Source: Shewanella corallii
GTDB lineage: Bacteria > Pseudomonadota > Gammaproteobacteria > Enterobacterales > Shewanellaceae
Length of the DNA: 64,000 bases
Direction of reading: 5' to 3'
Assembly: GCF_023349125.1 (NCBI RefSeq)
Contig: NZ_JAKIKT010000010.1
Span: 55,855-119,854, forward strand
The notes beneath the pieces are model-generated. The model worked only from the letters and a program-made list of their open reading frames with translations, was not told the origin of the DNA and did no database searches. A program made the translations under genes and the position numbers. This document shows, one piece after another, positions 33,468 to 43,303 of the stretch; the first letter of the stretch is position 1; every line of letters starts with the position of its first letter.

Positions 33468-35612
33468 TTAAGGCTTGGCCAGGCCACCATATTGCTCAAA
33501 CCACCAGAGGATATATTCAACCTTGGCCATCAGGTTGGATGGTCTGGCGGTGATACCATGACTGGCGCCCGGAATACGTACCATAGCAGTGTCCACCTTC
33601 TGCAGCTTAAGAGCCTGATACAGCTGCTCGGATTCGCCAATCGGTGTGCGGTAGTCATCTTCACCGGTCAGCAGCATAGTCGGGGTAGTGATATTTCCAG
33701 CAAGACTGATGGGTGAGCGCTTCATGTAGTGTTCGGTATTATCCCAGGGCATACCCGGGAACCAGTATTGGGTAAAGAAGGGATAAAAATCTGCCGTCAG
33801 CACAAAGCTATACCAGTTCATCACTGGCTTGGCGACAACCGCAGCAGCAAATCTGTCTGTATTGCCAACTATCCAGGTTGTCAGGGTGCCGCCACCCGAG
33901 CCACCAGTGACGTAAAGCTTCTCTTCGTCGATAAAGCCGCGCTTAATCACTTCATCCACACCGGACATCAAATCATCGTAATCCTGGCTTGGATAGTTGT
34001 GCATTATGGTCTGGGCAAACTCCTTACCATAGGAGGAGCTGCCTCTTGGGTTCATATAGAGCACCACATAACCGCGGGCGGCAAACAGTTGAAGCTCCAT
34101 TGAGAACTGAGGACCATAGGCAGCAGTAGGACCACCGTGGATTTCAAGCAGTAAAGGATACTTCTTACTCTTGTCGAAGCCTGGTGGATACATGATCCAA
34201 CCCTGCACGTTCAGACCGTCATAACTGGATTTCACCCAGAACTCTTCCACCTTTGCGGTGTCTTTGCCATCGGTAAAGTCAGCATTGAAATCGGTCAATA
34301 CGTCATATTTACCTGCCTTACGACCGGATACAGAGGTGACAGCTAACTCGGCCGGTCTTTGGGTATCTGACAGGGTAAAGGCCATCTTGCCATTATCTGA
34401 GATATCAAAGTCACCAGAGGTGTAAGGTCTGCCCAGGCTGGTTCCGCCAATCATATCTGTGACTTCTGTGCGATTACGTGGGCGCTTACCTTTCACAGAC
34501 ACTTTATCAAGGCGGGTTTTGCCCTGATCGTCATAGCTGATATACAGGGCATCTGAATCGCCGTCCCACTGGAACGTAGATACCGAACGGTCGAGATCTG
34601 CTGTCAGTGATTTCACCTCGCCTGACTTCAGATTCTTAAGATAAAGCTGGTGGTTCTCGTAATTTGTACCTTTGTCGTCATAGCCTGTGTAAGCAAGCCA
34701 CTTACCGTCGGGTGAAACCCTTGGCTGACTGTCAGGACCATTTCTGTCGGTTATCGCTTCTATCGCCTTTGAGGTCATATCCAGGCGATAGATTTCTGCG
34801 TTCAGCGGCTGATATTCAGCGTCGTCAAACCGGGAAGCGGCAAAGTACAGTGTGTTACCGTCGGGTGTGAATGACAGCGTGCCACCATGATTATAGGGGC
34901 CATCCGTTAACTGGCGGGCATGGCCGCCGTCGGCAGCCAGGGTAAACAGTTGGGTATTGCCCGGCTTACGGTAACCGCTGCCATCCAGACGGTAAATGGT
35001 ATCTTCGATAAATATGGCGTCATCAGCCCAGGTGGCGCCTTTGGGTTTGCCAGAAAGAGACACTGGACGTTTTGGTGCAGCCGGAACAAACATGGAGAAC
35101 ACCAGCGACTTGCCATCCGGGGCCCAGATCAGCCCAGAGGGTGATGAAGTGAGACTGGAGATCTTGACCAATTCACCTGACTTAAGCCACTTAATGTAGA
35201 TTTGAGGACTGCCACTCCGATTTGAAATAAATGCCAGACGGGTTTCATCCGGTGACAGCACAGGCGACCAATCGTAATGCTCTCCTGTCGTGACAGGAAG
35301 AAGGTCATCGCCGTCACTGCTTATTTTCCAGATATTGCCTGTCTTGCTGTCTTTAAACTTGTCCATCTGCTGACGCACAAAGTAGACGGTATCGCCATCG
35401 GCAGTAATATCCGGACTGGAGACATACTCAAGGTTAAAAACGTCTGTGGCACTCAGAGGCTGATGATTATCAGCCATCGCTGCAGGAGTCAGCCCCAGAC
35501 TCAGACTCAGCGCCAGACTGAGCGATAGTTTAGAGGCAATCAGGCCAGGTGCTTTTATTATTGAGAGTTTTGAGCTTGGCTTTTTCATTTTCATCCCTGT
35601 CATCATTAACAT
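33468..35612 (-). CDS. S9 family (prolyl oligopeptidase-like) peptidase, exported
   Basis: This protein of about 714 residues has a signal peptide (SLALSLSLGLTPAAMADN). An N-terminal beta-propeller of WD40-like repeats follows, such as DWSPVLSPDETRLAFISNR and PRVSPDGKWLAYTGYD. The C-terminal alpha/beta-hydrolase domain has nucleophile Ser in YVTGGSGGGTLTTW, Asp in LTGEDDYRTPIGESEQLYQ and His in IPGASHGI. It is expected to be a dipeptidyl/acylaminoacyl-type peptidase acting on short peptides in the periplasm. Several in-frame ATGs (35612, 35603, 35594, 35588) make the exact start uncertain. It could work downstream of the extracellular S8 proteases. Confidence 0.85.
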   Translation of the reverse strand: MLMMTGMKMKKPSSKLSIIKAPGLIASKLSLSLALSLSLGLTPAAMADNHQPLSATDVFNLEYVSSPDITADGDTVYFVRQQMDKFKDSKTGNIWKISSDGDDLLPVTTGEHYDWSPVLSPDETRLAFISNRSGSPQIYIKWLKSGELVKISSLTSSPSGLIWAPDGKSLVFSMFVPAAPKRPVSLSGKPKGATWADDAIFIEDTIYRLDGSGYRKPGNTQLFTLAADGGHARQLTDGPYNHGGTLSFTPDGNTLYFAASRFDDAEYQPLNAEIYRLDMTSKAIEAITDRNGPDSQPRVSPDGKWLAYTGYDDKGTNYENHQLYLKNLKSGEVKSLTADLDRSVSTFQWDGDSDALYISYDDQGKTRLDKVSVKGKRPRNRTEVTDMIGGTSLGRPYTSGDFDISDNGKMAFTLSDTQRPAELAVTSVSGRKAGKYDVLTDFNADFTDGKDTAKVEEFWVKSSYDGLNVQGWIMYPPGFDKSKKYPLLLEIHGGPTAAYGPQFSMELQLFAARGYVVLYMNPRGSSSYGKEFAQTIMHNYPSQDYDDLMSGVDEVIKRGFIDEEKLYVTGGSGGGTLTTWIVGNTDRFAAAVVAKPVMNWYSFVLTADFYPFFTQYWFPGMPWDNTEHYMKRSPISLAGNITTPTMLLTGEDDYRTPIGESEQLYQALKLQKVDTAMVRIPGASHGITARPSNLMAKVEYILWWFEQYGGLAKP

Positions 35613-35806
35613 GGATGCAGCATGCTAAAAGCAAGCGCTTAACTCAAGATGAAAGCCTGAATTGCATTCAATATCAGCAATGAAAAAAGTAACAAAGTGT
35701 TGGAAGAGGATTCAGCTATCCACTTGTCACCGGAAAACCTGAGTTTAAAGCTGCCAACAAGGCTTGTTATGAAGGTTAAGCGAGTCGTCTGCATGACGCC
35801 CTGACG

Positions 35807-36598
35807 CTATTTGCTGAGCGCCTGGCCGAGCGGCCCGAAATATCCCTGCAGAGCTAAATGGATCTCCTGCCTGTGGGCATGGTCCGGATAAACGGGCATG
35901 ACATCCGGCTTGGTGGTACCTGATACCAGATAAGGGTTGTCTATCTCAGTGCAGGACTCCACCACAGCCTCAAAGGCGCGCGCCATCATCTCGGTCGGCA
36001 AAGAGAAGTAATGGGCACCTGCGGCCTTGTCAGCCTTTACACTCCGGGCAACATAATCATGCTTATCCAGACCGTCATGACTCAATAGTGCAGCATTGAA
36101 TACTGAAAACAATCGGTCGTTCAAGGGATGTGGCAGGGGCAACTCATCTTTAAGCCAGCAATCACTGGCAAACAGAATGCGTTTACGGGGACCAAAAGCA
36201 TCACCAATATCAAATGCCTTGTCAGCAATGTAATGGTCAAACGCATGCCAGAACTCATGGGCCAGCGCCCCTGCCCCGGCATTTTTAGCCAGCGCCAACT
36301 CCCTTTGGTTGGGGGCATAGTGAGCCTGCACGCCTTTACGGCCACCACTGCCGAAGGCCAGGCTTAAACTGCCGCGAAGGCCAATCGCCTCAGGGGGTAA
36401 TGCCAGAATGTAAGCAAGGTCTGCCAGGGAATCGAAAATCAGATTGGCCGCCAGATCCTTCTCTTCCCGGGTGACCCAGCTGCCGACACGAATGTTCCCC
36501 ATACCAAAGGTTTGCTTGATATCCATAAACGACATCTGCTCGCCATGTCGATAGTCAGGGCCTTTACGGGTTTTGTATTTAAAACTGGTTAACTTCAA
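35807..36598 (-). CDS. CLCA_X/LPD1-type protein with HExxH zinc motif
   Basis: This 263-residue soluble protein opens KYKTRKGPDYRHGEQMSFMD and continues DIKQTFGMGNIRVGSWVTRE and ISLAFGSGGRKGVQAHY-type sequence. It then has the metal-binding LAHEFWHAFDHYI. This order matches the LPD1 domain and proteins annotated CLCA_X in Alteromonadales and Vibrionales. The HEFWH motif suggests a zinc metallopeptidase, but the substrate is unknown. It has no signal peptide, so it is cytoplasmic. LPD1 domains also occur in large polyvalent proteins of mobile elements. Confidence 0.72.
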   Translation of the reverse strand: MKLTSFKYKTRKGPDYRHGEQMSFMDIKQTFGMGNIRVGSWVTREEKDLAANLIFDSLADLAYILALPPEAIGLRGSLSLAFGSGGRKGVQAHYAPNQRELALAKNAGAGALAHEFWHAFDHYIADKAFDIGDAFGPRKRILFASDCWLKDELPLPHPLNDRLFSVFNAALLSHDGLDKHDYVARSVKADKAAGAHYFSLPTEMMARAFEAVVESCTEIDNPYLVSGTTKPDVMPVYPDHAHRQEIHLALQGYFGPLGQALSK

Positions 36599-36675
36599 GG
36601 CTGTTCCTTTGAGTTCATCTTTGAGTTCATCTTTGGGTTCAATCTATATGGATGAGGCTCGTTGTTCTGCCGGCA

Positions 36676-36702
36676 ATAAAAAGGCCTCCCGAGGGAGGCC
36701 TT
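36676..36702 (-). terminator. Terminator after the acyl-CoA dehydrogenase
   Basis: AAGGCCTCCC-tc-GGGAGGCCTTTTT reads on the minus strand as a perfect stem with a T run. Confidence 0.8.
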
Positions 36703-36758
36703 GATGCTACTGACTGGGCTGCGGTTTGTCTATCAGGACAAAGCAGAACCAGGAAGGA

Positions 36759-39002
36759 TTAACCAGCGGCTTTCAGCTCAGGCTGAGGCGTGATCAGATT
36801 CAGGTCGAAATCGAACTCATCAACCCTGATTGCGCGCTCACGTTTCACATTATATGCATGTAGCTGCTTGGCTTCGCTTGCATTGACTACACCAGCTGCC
36901 AGCGCGTTATCTATGGTTTCACCGAAGCGAACACCAGCGCGAACCTCTTTCTTGCGCAACGCTTTCTTCAGGCGGGCCAGCAGATCCAGACACTCAATCT
37001 TGGCCAGATAGGCTTTTTCATTGATGTCGTTACCGTCTCCTGCTACCGGACGGATCAGATGAGTGAGCTGCTTCTTGAACGCAGTATTCATCTGCGCCGC
37101 CTCTGCCAGTTCACGTACCAGATCATCTGAAATCTTTGGCATACGCTTACCGTAAGTGATGGTCAGCAGGCGCATCGCCTGGCGGGTTGGAGCGGACGGG
37201 AAGTTATCCAGGAAGTCATGGATAGCATTCTCTGCCTGCTGCAGCGACCAACGGGTAGCGTAATGGAAGTAAGGTTCAGCATCCTTACGGGCCGCTTCAG
37301 ATACCTTGGTCTCGAAGTAACGAATCGACGCCATGGCAGCATAAAGGTAGCTCATCACATCGCCCAGACGGGCTGACAGCATTTCGGCTTGCTTAAGCTT
37401 GCCACCCAGTACCAGCAGCGAGAAGTCAGCATATACCGCAAGCTTTGAAGCCAGTTGCTGAACCGCTTTCTCGTAAGGTTGAACCTGTGGCAGTTTTGAT
37501 TCTGCTCCTGCGGTAAATGGCAGCAATCCCAGGCGGAACGAACGCAGGCTGTTACCCACACTGTAACCCACGGTTTTCGCCAGAATGCTGTTAAAGGTTT
37601 TATCAGCATCCTTCTCTTCGCTGTGGATCGCTTCCACCATATTTTGCAGGTATGGATGACAGCGCATCACGCCCTGACCAAAGATCATCAGGTTACGGGT
37701 CAGGATGTTGGCCCCTTCAACCGTAATGGCAATGGGTTGGGCTACATAGCCAGAAGCCAGGGTATTTTGCGGGCCACACTGAATGGCTTTACCTGCCTGA
37801 ATATCCATGGCGGAATCCAGCACATCACGGCCAAGCTCTGTCATATGGTATTTGGCGATAGCGGTTACTACAGATGGCTTTAGACCCAGGCCCAAACCTT
37901 CGGTAGTCAGTACGCGCATCGCTTCCTGCAGATAGGTTTTACCTGCGATATCTGCAAGCTTCTGCTGGATACCCTCAAACTTACCGATAGACAGGCCGAA
38001 CTGCTCACGTACTGCCGCATATTCGGCAGAAGATTTAAAGGATGCCTGAGATACACTCACGCCCAATGCTGGCAGAGAGATACCACGACCGGCGCCAAGA
38101 CAACTAACCAGCATCTGCCAGCCACGGCCTATGTTTTGCTGGCCGCCGATAATGAAATCCATTGGGATAAAGACGTTCTCACCACGGGTGGTACCGTTGT
38201 AGAAACGCACCCCCATAGGATCATGGCGATTGCCCAATTGGACACCGGGGTGAGATTTAGGGATCAGCGCACAGGTAATGCCCAGGTCATAGGTATCGCC
38301 CAGCAGACCATCGGGATCCTGCACTTTAAAGGCCAGACCAAGCACGGTAGCAATTGGTGCCAGCGTAATATAACGCTTGTCCCAGGTGACACTCAGACCC
38401 AGCACTTCTTCGCCGTTATATTCGCCCTTGGTCACCACACCGATATCCGGGATACCACCTGCATCACTACCCGCTTCCGGGCTGGTCAGGGCAAAACACG
38501 GAATATCCTGTCCACCTGCCAGGCGTGGCAGCCAAAAATCCTGCTGCTCTCGGGTACCGTAATGCATCAGCAGTTCACCGGGACCCAGTGAGTTAGGCAC
38601 CATGACAGTCACCGCGACAGCGCTGCTCTTGGCAGAAATGGTCGCCACAATGGTGGAGTTGGCGTAAGGGCTGAACTGAAGACCGCCGTAAGACTTAGGG
38701 ATAATCAGGGAAAAGAACTTATGTTTCTTGAGGAATTCAAGAATGGAATCAGGAATGTGTTTACTGTTCTGGATCTCGAAGTCATCGATCATTCCCAGCA
38801 GTTCCTGAACAGGACCATCGAGGAAAGCTTGCTCCTCAGCTGTCAATTTCGCATCGGGTACGGCGCGAAGGGAATAAAAATCAGGCTTACCCTGATAGAT
38901 GGAACCTTCCAGCCATACATCACCTGCATCCAGCGCTTCCTGCTCTGTGGTGGAAATGCTGGGCAATATCTTCCTTAGTTGGGTTCGTAAACTCATATCC
39001 AT
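36759..39002 (-). CDS. FadE-like acyl-CoA dehydrogenase
   Basis: This 747-residue protein has an acyl-CoA dehydrogenase core with FALTSPEAGSDAGGIPDIGV (FAD-binding signature) and LGAGRGISLPALGV. A C-terminal extension of the FadE type (DUF1974) is visible from about residue 470 (AKTVGYSVGNSLRSFRLGLL). The length is near that of E. coli FadE (about 815). It oxidises acyl-CoA to enoyl-CoA in the first step of beta-oxidation, passing electrons to ETF. It is monocistronic. A CAAACGTTTG palindrome lies 70 bases upstream and may bind a PsrA-type fatty-acid regulator. Confidence 0.85.
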   Translation of the reverse strand: MDMSLRTQLRKILPSISTTEQEALDAGDVWLEGSIYQGKPDFYSLRAVPDAKLTAEEQAFLDGPVQELLGMIDDFEIQNSKHIPDSILEFLKKHKFFSLIIPKSYGGLQFSPYANSTIVATISAKSSAVAVTVMVPNSLGPGELLMHYGTREQQDFWLPRLAGGQDIPCFALTSPEAGSDAGGIPDIGVVTKGEYNGEEVLGLSVTWDKRYITLAPIATVLGLAFKVQDPDGLLGDTYDLGITCALIPKSHPGVQLGNRHDPMGVRFYNGTTRGENVFIPMDFIIGGQQNIGRGWQMLVSCLGAGRGISLPALGVSVSQASFKSSAEYAAVREQFGLSIGKFEGIQQKLADIAGKTYLQEAMRVLTTEGLGLGLKPSVVTAIAKYHMTELGRDVLDSAMDIQAGKAIQCGPQNTLASGYVAQPIAITVEGANILTRNLMIFGQGVMRCHPYLQNMVEAIHSEEKDADKTFNSILAKTVGYSVGNSLRSFRLGLLPFTAGAESKLPQVQPYEKAVQQLASKLAVYADFSLLVLGGKLKQAEMLSARLGDVMSYLYAAMASIRYFETKVSEAARKDAEPYFHYATRWSLQQAENAIHDFLDNFPSAPTRQAMRLLTITYGKRMPKISDDLVRELAEAAQMNTAFKKQLTHLIRPVAGDGNDINEKAYLAKIECLDLLARLKKALRKKEVRAGVRFGETIDNALAAGVVNASEAKQLHAYNVKRERAIRVDEFDFDLNLITPQPELKAAG

Positions 39003-39071
39003 TACTCATCTGACCAGAATACACATGTCTACATTACGTCACAAAATGCGATCGAGTTCAAACAATTTAAA

Positions 39072-39081
39072 CAAACGTTTG
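39072..39081. promoter_or_regulatory. PsrA-like palindrome upstream of the acyl-CoA dehydrogenase
   Basis: CAAACGTTTG is a perfect palindrome in an AT-rich stretch containing a further CAAAC half 16 bases upstream. PsrA-type regulators of beta-oxidation bind CAAAC/GTTTG inverted repeats. The spacing here is shorter than the described 2-4 bp. Confidence 0.3.
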
Positions 39082-39901
39082 AATAAATTTTTAAAATGAC
39101 ACAGGAAATACATCTTTATAGCACACCTATCACATTGTAATTTATATCGTTTAGCGAACTATCACCGCTTTGATTTACCGCAATAAAAAATCTTCAATTC
39201 GTCTACATCCAAAGCTTTTAGGTGGACAAAAAATAAGCGAACACTTGTAAGCTTAATAAAGTGTTGAGGTTAAGCTCTGATGATCCAGAGAACACAAGTA
39301 CTCCCGCTGAAACCCTTGGTGGGCGCGGAGACAACAAGAGTGAAGAGTTTGAAAGTTAAGGACACGCAGAGTTTCCGGCAGACTTAACGGATGAACTTAG
39401 GGGGCAGCTACCTTGTCCCGCCAGTTTTAGGACTTCAACGCCCGGAACTTAGAATATGACGTCAAACCAGTTACAGATACACAGATTTGTACCTGATATT
39501 GCGGGCACTTCCAGAGAGATTATGCCCCGCCAGAATGGAGTCTCAATGGTTACTGCGACGTTCGCGCTATGGATGGATAGTTAACAGGGAAAACCGAGTG
39601 ACATAAAAGATGAAACCAAGCTAGATGAATGGTTAATCACGATTTATGCAAAATCAAAAGTACCAACCCCGAGATTTTTCTAACCTTTATTCATTTCAGG
39701 TAATATCTATTCAATTCAAACAATTGGCTTCATCGAATTTTGACAGCATCGCAGACAATCTATTGCTTAGCTCTACAATTGACCGTTGTTATTCGAACAG
39801 CGCCATTATCCAGCCAGTAATGCTTGATATTGGCGTGGTATTGCCATCGAGGAGTGAGCTTGCGAGCCTGCCGTTCAAAGGACATAGGGACAGACAAATA
39901 C

Positions 39902-39927
39902 AAAAAAGCCCGGGTTAACTCGGGCTT
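39902..39927 (-). terminator. Terminator after the DUF4156 gene
   Basis: AAGCCCGAGTTAACCCGGGCTTTTTTG reads on the minus strand as a hairpin with a T run, 20 bases after the stop. Confidence 0.75.
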
Positions 39928-39947
39928 CAGGGAATATTGTCGATGGG

Positions 39948-40361
39948 CTATTGAGCAGGCTGCTCTGCAATAACAGGCGCCAGAGGGGGCTGAACTTCAG
40001 CTTCAACCATTTCACTGGTTTGGGTTAGCTTGCCACTGCAGTCGTAGGCGTTAGCCATCATGGTCACTGAGCCCAGGAAACCGAAAGGACGGAACAGATA
40101 GATGGTGTCAGCGCCCTTCTCGTGGGCTTTAATGCGCATTTCGTTTAGAGTGCCCCATACCATGTCGCGGTCGGCATGCAGCCAGTAATCGTAGAAATGT
40201 CCCTGAGAACCCAATACCGTGCCTTTGTGTTCACAACCACGCAATGCGTAGGTGTCATCCCACAGCACTTTTACTTTTTCAGATTCCATGGTTGGAAAAG
40301 TTACACAGGCAGACAAACTGGCAGCACCGGCCAGTACCAACAGGGTTTTTAGCAGTTTCAT
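39948..40361 (-). CDS. DUF4156-type lipoprotein
   Basis: ATG at 40361 gives a 137-residue protein with lipoprotein signal MKLLKTLLVLAGAASLSAC, lipobox SLSAC. The upstream in-frame start at 40400 would place extra residues before a good signal. The mature part has CEHKGTVLGSQGHF, NEMRIKAHEKGADTIYLF and a second conserved cysteine (ANAYDCSG), as in RcsF/DUF4156 envelope lipoproteins. The function is unknown. The tail is Pro/Glu-rich. Confidence 0.7.
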   Translation of the reverse strand: MKLLKTLLVLAGAASLSACVTFPTMESEKVKVLWDDTYALRGCEHKGTVLGSQGHFYDYWLHADRDMVWGTLNEMRIKAHEKGADTIYLFRPFGFLGSVTMMANAYDCSGKLTQTSEMVEAEVQPPLAPVIAEQPAQ

Positions 40362-40532
40362 CACACACCCAAAGACAGTTAACAAGAGAACAAAATACAA
40401 AGGGCGGCGAGTGTATGCTCAGTGATGAAATAAGGGAATTGGCGTGGTGAAAAATTGAGATCCACGCCACGGGCATAGCGTTAAAAACAGGTGGGTCAGC
40501 AAGTTGTAGCGTTCACCGGAACGAAGCGAGTG

Positions 40533-40781
40533 TCAGCTGCGTACTTTAGATAGTATAAAGAGCAACAATACCGCTCCCACAGTTGCACTGATAATGGAGC
40601 CAATAATGCCGGTGGCAGCAAAGCCCAACAAGCCAAATACAAACCCACCAAGAATTGAACCAATGACTCCAATCAGAATATTAATCCAGAGTCCGAATCC
40701 AGCCCCTTTCATCAATTGACCGGCCAGCCAACCAGCAATACCACCAATAATCAGAAAAGTAATTAAGGAACTCAGCGTCAT
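40533..40781 (-). CDS. GlsB/YeaQ/YmgE-family stress membrane protein
   Basis: ATG at 40781 gives an 82-residue, very hydrophobic protein. It has three predicted helices with the Gly-rich pattern LIIGGIAGWLAGQLMKG, ILIGVIGSILGGFVFGLLG and a third helix. This matches the transglycosylase-associated (GlsB/YeaQ) family, small inner-membrane proteins linked to stress responses; the molecular role is unknown. GAGGG precedes the start. Confidence 0.85.
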   Translation of the reverse strand: MTLSSLITFLIIGGIAGWLAGQLMKGAGFGLWINILIGVIGSILGGFVFGLLGFAATGIIGSIISATVGAVLLLFILSKVRS

Positions 40782-40978
40782 AGCACTGCCCTCTTTTGTA
40801 ACCATAAGAAGCTCTTCAAAAGTTACGCAGTTAGCGGCGTGAGCTCAATCTCAATATTAAGTTTCCTCAGCAGACTGAACCATGCTTCTGATTTTATGCC
40901 GGTTTACCTAGATTAAACTGTGTTAACCCTATTGAAGTTCAAACTGGCTGAATAGACACTGGAAACTCAATGACGAAC

Positions 40979-41518
40979 CTAAGCCAGACCAGCGTTTACT
41001 GCACCTACCAGCTCATCACTAGAGTAAGGGCACTGGCCATTTTCGAACCGAATCATGGCTTTGATGACTTTCGGATAATCGTCCTGAGACAAGGGTGTAT
41101 TGGCACTTATCCCGGCCTGTCCCGCGACATACTGGATATAGCTCTCAGTGGGATTGTTATCCTCCCGAGGTGCCCAGCGTTCAACTATGCCCCGGATGGT
41201 ATTGATCCCGTACTTTAAGCGGTAAGTATTCATTGTGCGGGCAGCGGCGCGAATGCCAAAAAACGCGGAGGAGAAAACCACAAACCGTCCATCTGTACCA
41301 CAGGCGCCTTCCCAGTTGCAGCCTTTCTCAATGTTCAGTGGATTATGGTTGCGGATGCCTCTGGGAATGTCTTTTCGTCTGGAGTTGGAGCGAAACGACT
41401 TACTTCCGGTCTGTTTGCATTTCATGCTGCCCGGCAACCCGGCCAGGAGCTTACATTCAGTCCGCTTTGGCATTAGTTTTATAAGGTATTGGCGGCACTT
41501 TTTAATAATTTTGTACAA
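40979..41518 (-). CDS. Phage-type virion/endolysin-like protein (structural protein P5-like)
   Basis: The frame is 179 residues from a TTG, with later ATGs at 41473 and 41425 possible. The conserved part begins GIRNHNPLNIEKGCNWEGAC and continues FVVFSSAFFGIRAAARTM, TIRGIVERWAPREDNNPTES and YIQYVAGQAG. This is the pattern of phage structural/lysozyme-like proteins annotated structural protein P5, which probably degrade or bind peptidoglycan. It has a basic N-terminus and no clear signal. It stands alone between a GlsB-like gene and an Ntn amidase, so it may be a domesticated phage gene. Confidence 0.65.
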   Translation of the reverse strand: MYKIIKKCRQYLIKLMPKRTECKLLAGLPGSMKCKQTGSKSFRSNSRRKDIPRGIRNHNPLNIEKGCNWEGACGTDGRFVVFSSAFFGIRAAARTMNTYRLKYGINTIRGIVERWAPREDNNPTESYIQYVAGQAGISANTPLSQDDYPKVIKAMIRFENGQCPYSSDELVGAVNAGLA

Positions 41519-41634
41519 GATATCGTCACAGCAATAAGATAATCAGACTTATCAGTGACACTAGCGACGAAAACTTAAAACAGGCTTGAAAATTAAAGCC
41601 CATCAAGTGACCTAATCCACAAAAGGAGCTGTTT

Positions 41635-42741
41635 ATGGCATTGAAACCCCTCGTCCTGAGTATTTTGTCAGGACTGGCATTAGCCGGCGCATCTGTTGGT
41701 ACGGCAGATGCCTGTACCGGCATTACTTTGAGCACAGAGGCTCACGCCAATATTCACGCACGCACTATTGAGTGGGGGGAAAGCAATCTCAACAGCAAGC
41801 TGATCATTGCGCCAAGAAACTATGGTTATGCCTCTACCATGCCCAATGGTAAAACCGGGCTCAGTTGGGACAGCAAGTATGGCTTCGCCGGGATTTCAGT
41901 CTCAGATGACAGGTTTATTGCCGAAGGGATCAATGAGGCAGGACTTACCGCAGGCCTTTTCTATTTCAAAGGCTACGGCTCCCTGGAAAAGTTCGACCCG
42001 GCCCATACTGCCAACAACATTACCGATATGGATTTTGTGCGTTGGATGCTGAGTCAGTTTGATACAGTTGAACAGGTCAAGGCAGCCATTAAGCAGATTA
42101 AAATCGTACCTGTATACCTTGATGCCAAAGGTAATCCATCACCAACGGCACACTGGCGGGTAACGGATAAATCCGGTGCCAATATCGTTATCGAGATTGT
42201 GAATAACGGCGAGATCCACTTCTATGACAACCCTGTAGGTGTGCTGACCAACTCTCCGGATTTCCCCTGGCAGGTCACCAATCTGAATAACTACGTCAAT
42301 CTGCAGCCCGGCACCTCTGCACCGGTTAACTTTGGGGAGTATCAAGCCAGGTCATTTGGAGTAGGTACAGCTTTTGCGGCTCTACCTGGCGATATCAGTC
42401 CTCCGGCCCGCTTCGTGCGAGCAGCCTTTTTCGTTGAGACAGCACCCGCGATGAAAACAAATAAAGACGCTGTTTCTCAGGCGTTTCATATTTTGAATAA
42501 CTTTGATATTCCTATAGGGACTGAATTCAGCACTGAACATAAAGCCCATATCCCTGACCTGCCCTCTGCGACCCAGTGGACTTCAGTGATCGATCAGCAA
42601 AATCGGGTGCTCTACTACAAAACTATGTTCGACAGCGGAATTAAATCTTTTGATCTGAATTCCGCTGATCTGAATGGCGCCAAAGAGACCAAGCTGGCGC
42701 TGGACAATGGCAGCTTTACCACTCACAAGGTGACTCAGTAG
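41635..42741 (+). CDS. Linear amide C-N hydrolase (choloylglycine hydrolase / penicillin V acylase family)
   Basis: This 368-residue protein has a signal peptide (LSILSGLALAGASVGTADA). The mature protein starts with Cys27 (CTGITLS), the N-terminal nucleophile of this Ntn-hydrolase family, so signal cleavage would also create the active site. The conserved Arg is in HARTIEWG, and NxxGL (INEAGLTAGLFYF) follows. It hydrolyses amide bonds in substrates such as N-acyl homoserine lactones, penicillin V or bile salts; which applies cannot be told from sequence. It is periplasmic. AAAGGAG precedes the ATG. Confidence 0.85.
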   Translation: MALKPLVLSILSGLALAGASVGTADACTGITLSTEAHANIHARTIEWGESNLNSKLIIAPRNYGYASTMPNGKTGLSWDSKYGFAGISVSDDRFIAEGINEAGLTAGLFYFKGYGSLEKFDPAHTANNITDMDFVRWMLSQFDTVEQVKAAIKQIKIVPVYLDAKGNPSPTAHWRVTDKSGANIVIEIVNNGEIHFYDNPVGVLTNSPDFPWQVTNLNNYVNLQPGTSAPVNFGEYQARSFGVGTAFAALPGDISPPARFVRAAFFVETAPAMKTNKDAVSQAFHILNNFDIPIGTEFSTEHKAHIPDLPSATQWTSVIDQQNRVLYYKTMFDSGIKSFDLNSADLNGAKETKLALDNGSFTTHKVTQ

Positions 42742-42755
42742 TCTTTGCTGAAATT

Positions 42756-42780
42756 AAAAAGGCCCGAGCGGGCCTTTTTA
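42756..42780. terminator. Bidirectional terminator
   Basis: AAAAAGGCCCG-ag-CGGGCCTTTTT lies between the amidase and the convergent SUKH-like gene. Confidence 0.8.
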
Positions 42781-42799
42781 TTTCATATTTGTGGCTGGT

Positions 42800-43303
42800 T
42801 CAGGCACACCAATCATCCAATACCCTGTCGAATTCCGGGTACTGGTTATGGGCTCTTTCGATAATTGCTGACACTGTGCCTCTGTGGTCATGGGCGTAAG
42901 TTTGCGCGAAGCGGGCAAACTCAGGTTTACCCTGTCTTTCCAGTGTCGGATAGGCAATGGCCTCAAATGGTCCAATACCATTAGCCAATAACCAAACATA
43001 ATCATAAAAGTTCGCTGCGATAAGCCCGGCTTCACCTTCTGAGCCAAAAAATACCACAGGTTGTTCCAGCACAGGTTGATCTGGATTTACCAGCCAAAAT
43101 GCAGCATAACCACCTGAGCCGTCCTGTCCGAATATCAAGAATTGGTCGCCACTCAGGGTTTGATTACAGGTCCACAACTTAATCCATGCATCTGTTTGCC
43201 CCGAAGATACAAACTCCTCATAGGGTTCAAAGTCGATACCATCCTCATAATCGATAGCAATTTGATGCAGCATTTTGAGTTTTTCGGGAAAATGTCTGTC
43301 CAT
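42800..43303 (-). CDS. SMI1/KNR4 (SUKH)-like protein
   Basis: ATG at 43303 is chosen (GAGAGG eight bases upstream); a TTG at 43309 is the alternative. The 167-residue protein has the SUKH pattern: a central FGQDGSGGYAAFWLVNPDQP, then VVFFGSEGEAGLIAANFYDY and VWLLANGIGPFEA. SUKH proteins are often immunity proteins of contact-dependent or polymorphic toxins, but many are orphan. No toxin gene is adjacent. The tail is Tyr/Trp-rich and ends DDWCA. Confidence 0.65.
   Translation of the reverse strand: MDRHFPEKLKMLHQIAIDYEDGIDFEPYEEFVSSGQTDAWIKLWTCNQTLSGDQFLIFGQDGSGGYAAFWLVNPDQPVLEQPVVFFGSEGEAGLIAANFYDYVWLLANGIGPFEAIAYPTLERQGKPEFARFAQTYAHDHRGTVSAIIERAHNQYPEFDRVLDDWCA

Larger units (their letters stand above)
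39003..39947. other. Large intergenic region without a clear gene
   Basis: This 945-bp gap has no convincing gene. On the plus strand three tandem short frames at 39280-39387 (35 residues), 39391-39459 (22) and 39458-39586 (42) follow one another, the last two overlapping by ATGA; a 90-residue frame at 39646-39918 has little protein character. They may be remnants of a decayed gene. The right end holds the terminator of the lipoprotein gene. Confidence 0.35.

Noticed and set aside
39003..39947. Structured RNA or intron in the large gap
   Set aside because: No extended stem set or intron core motif could be recognised; only one short inverted pair (GTTAAG/CTTAAC) is visible.
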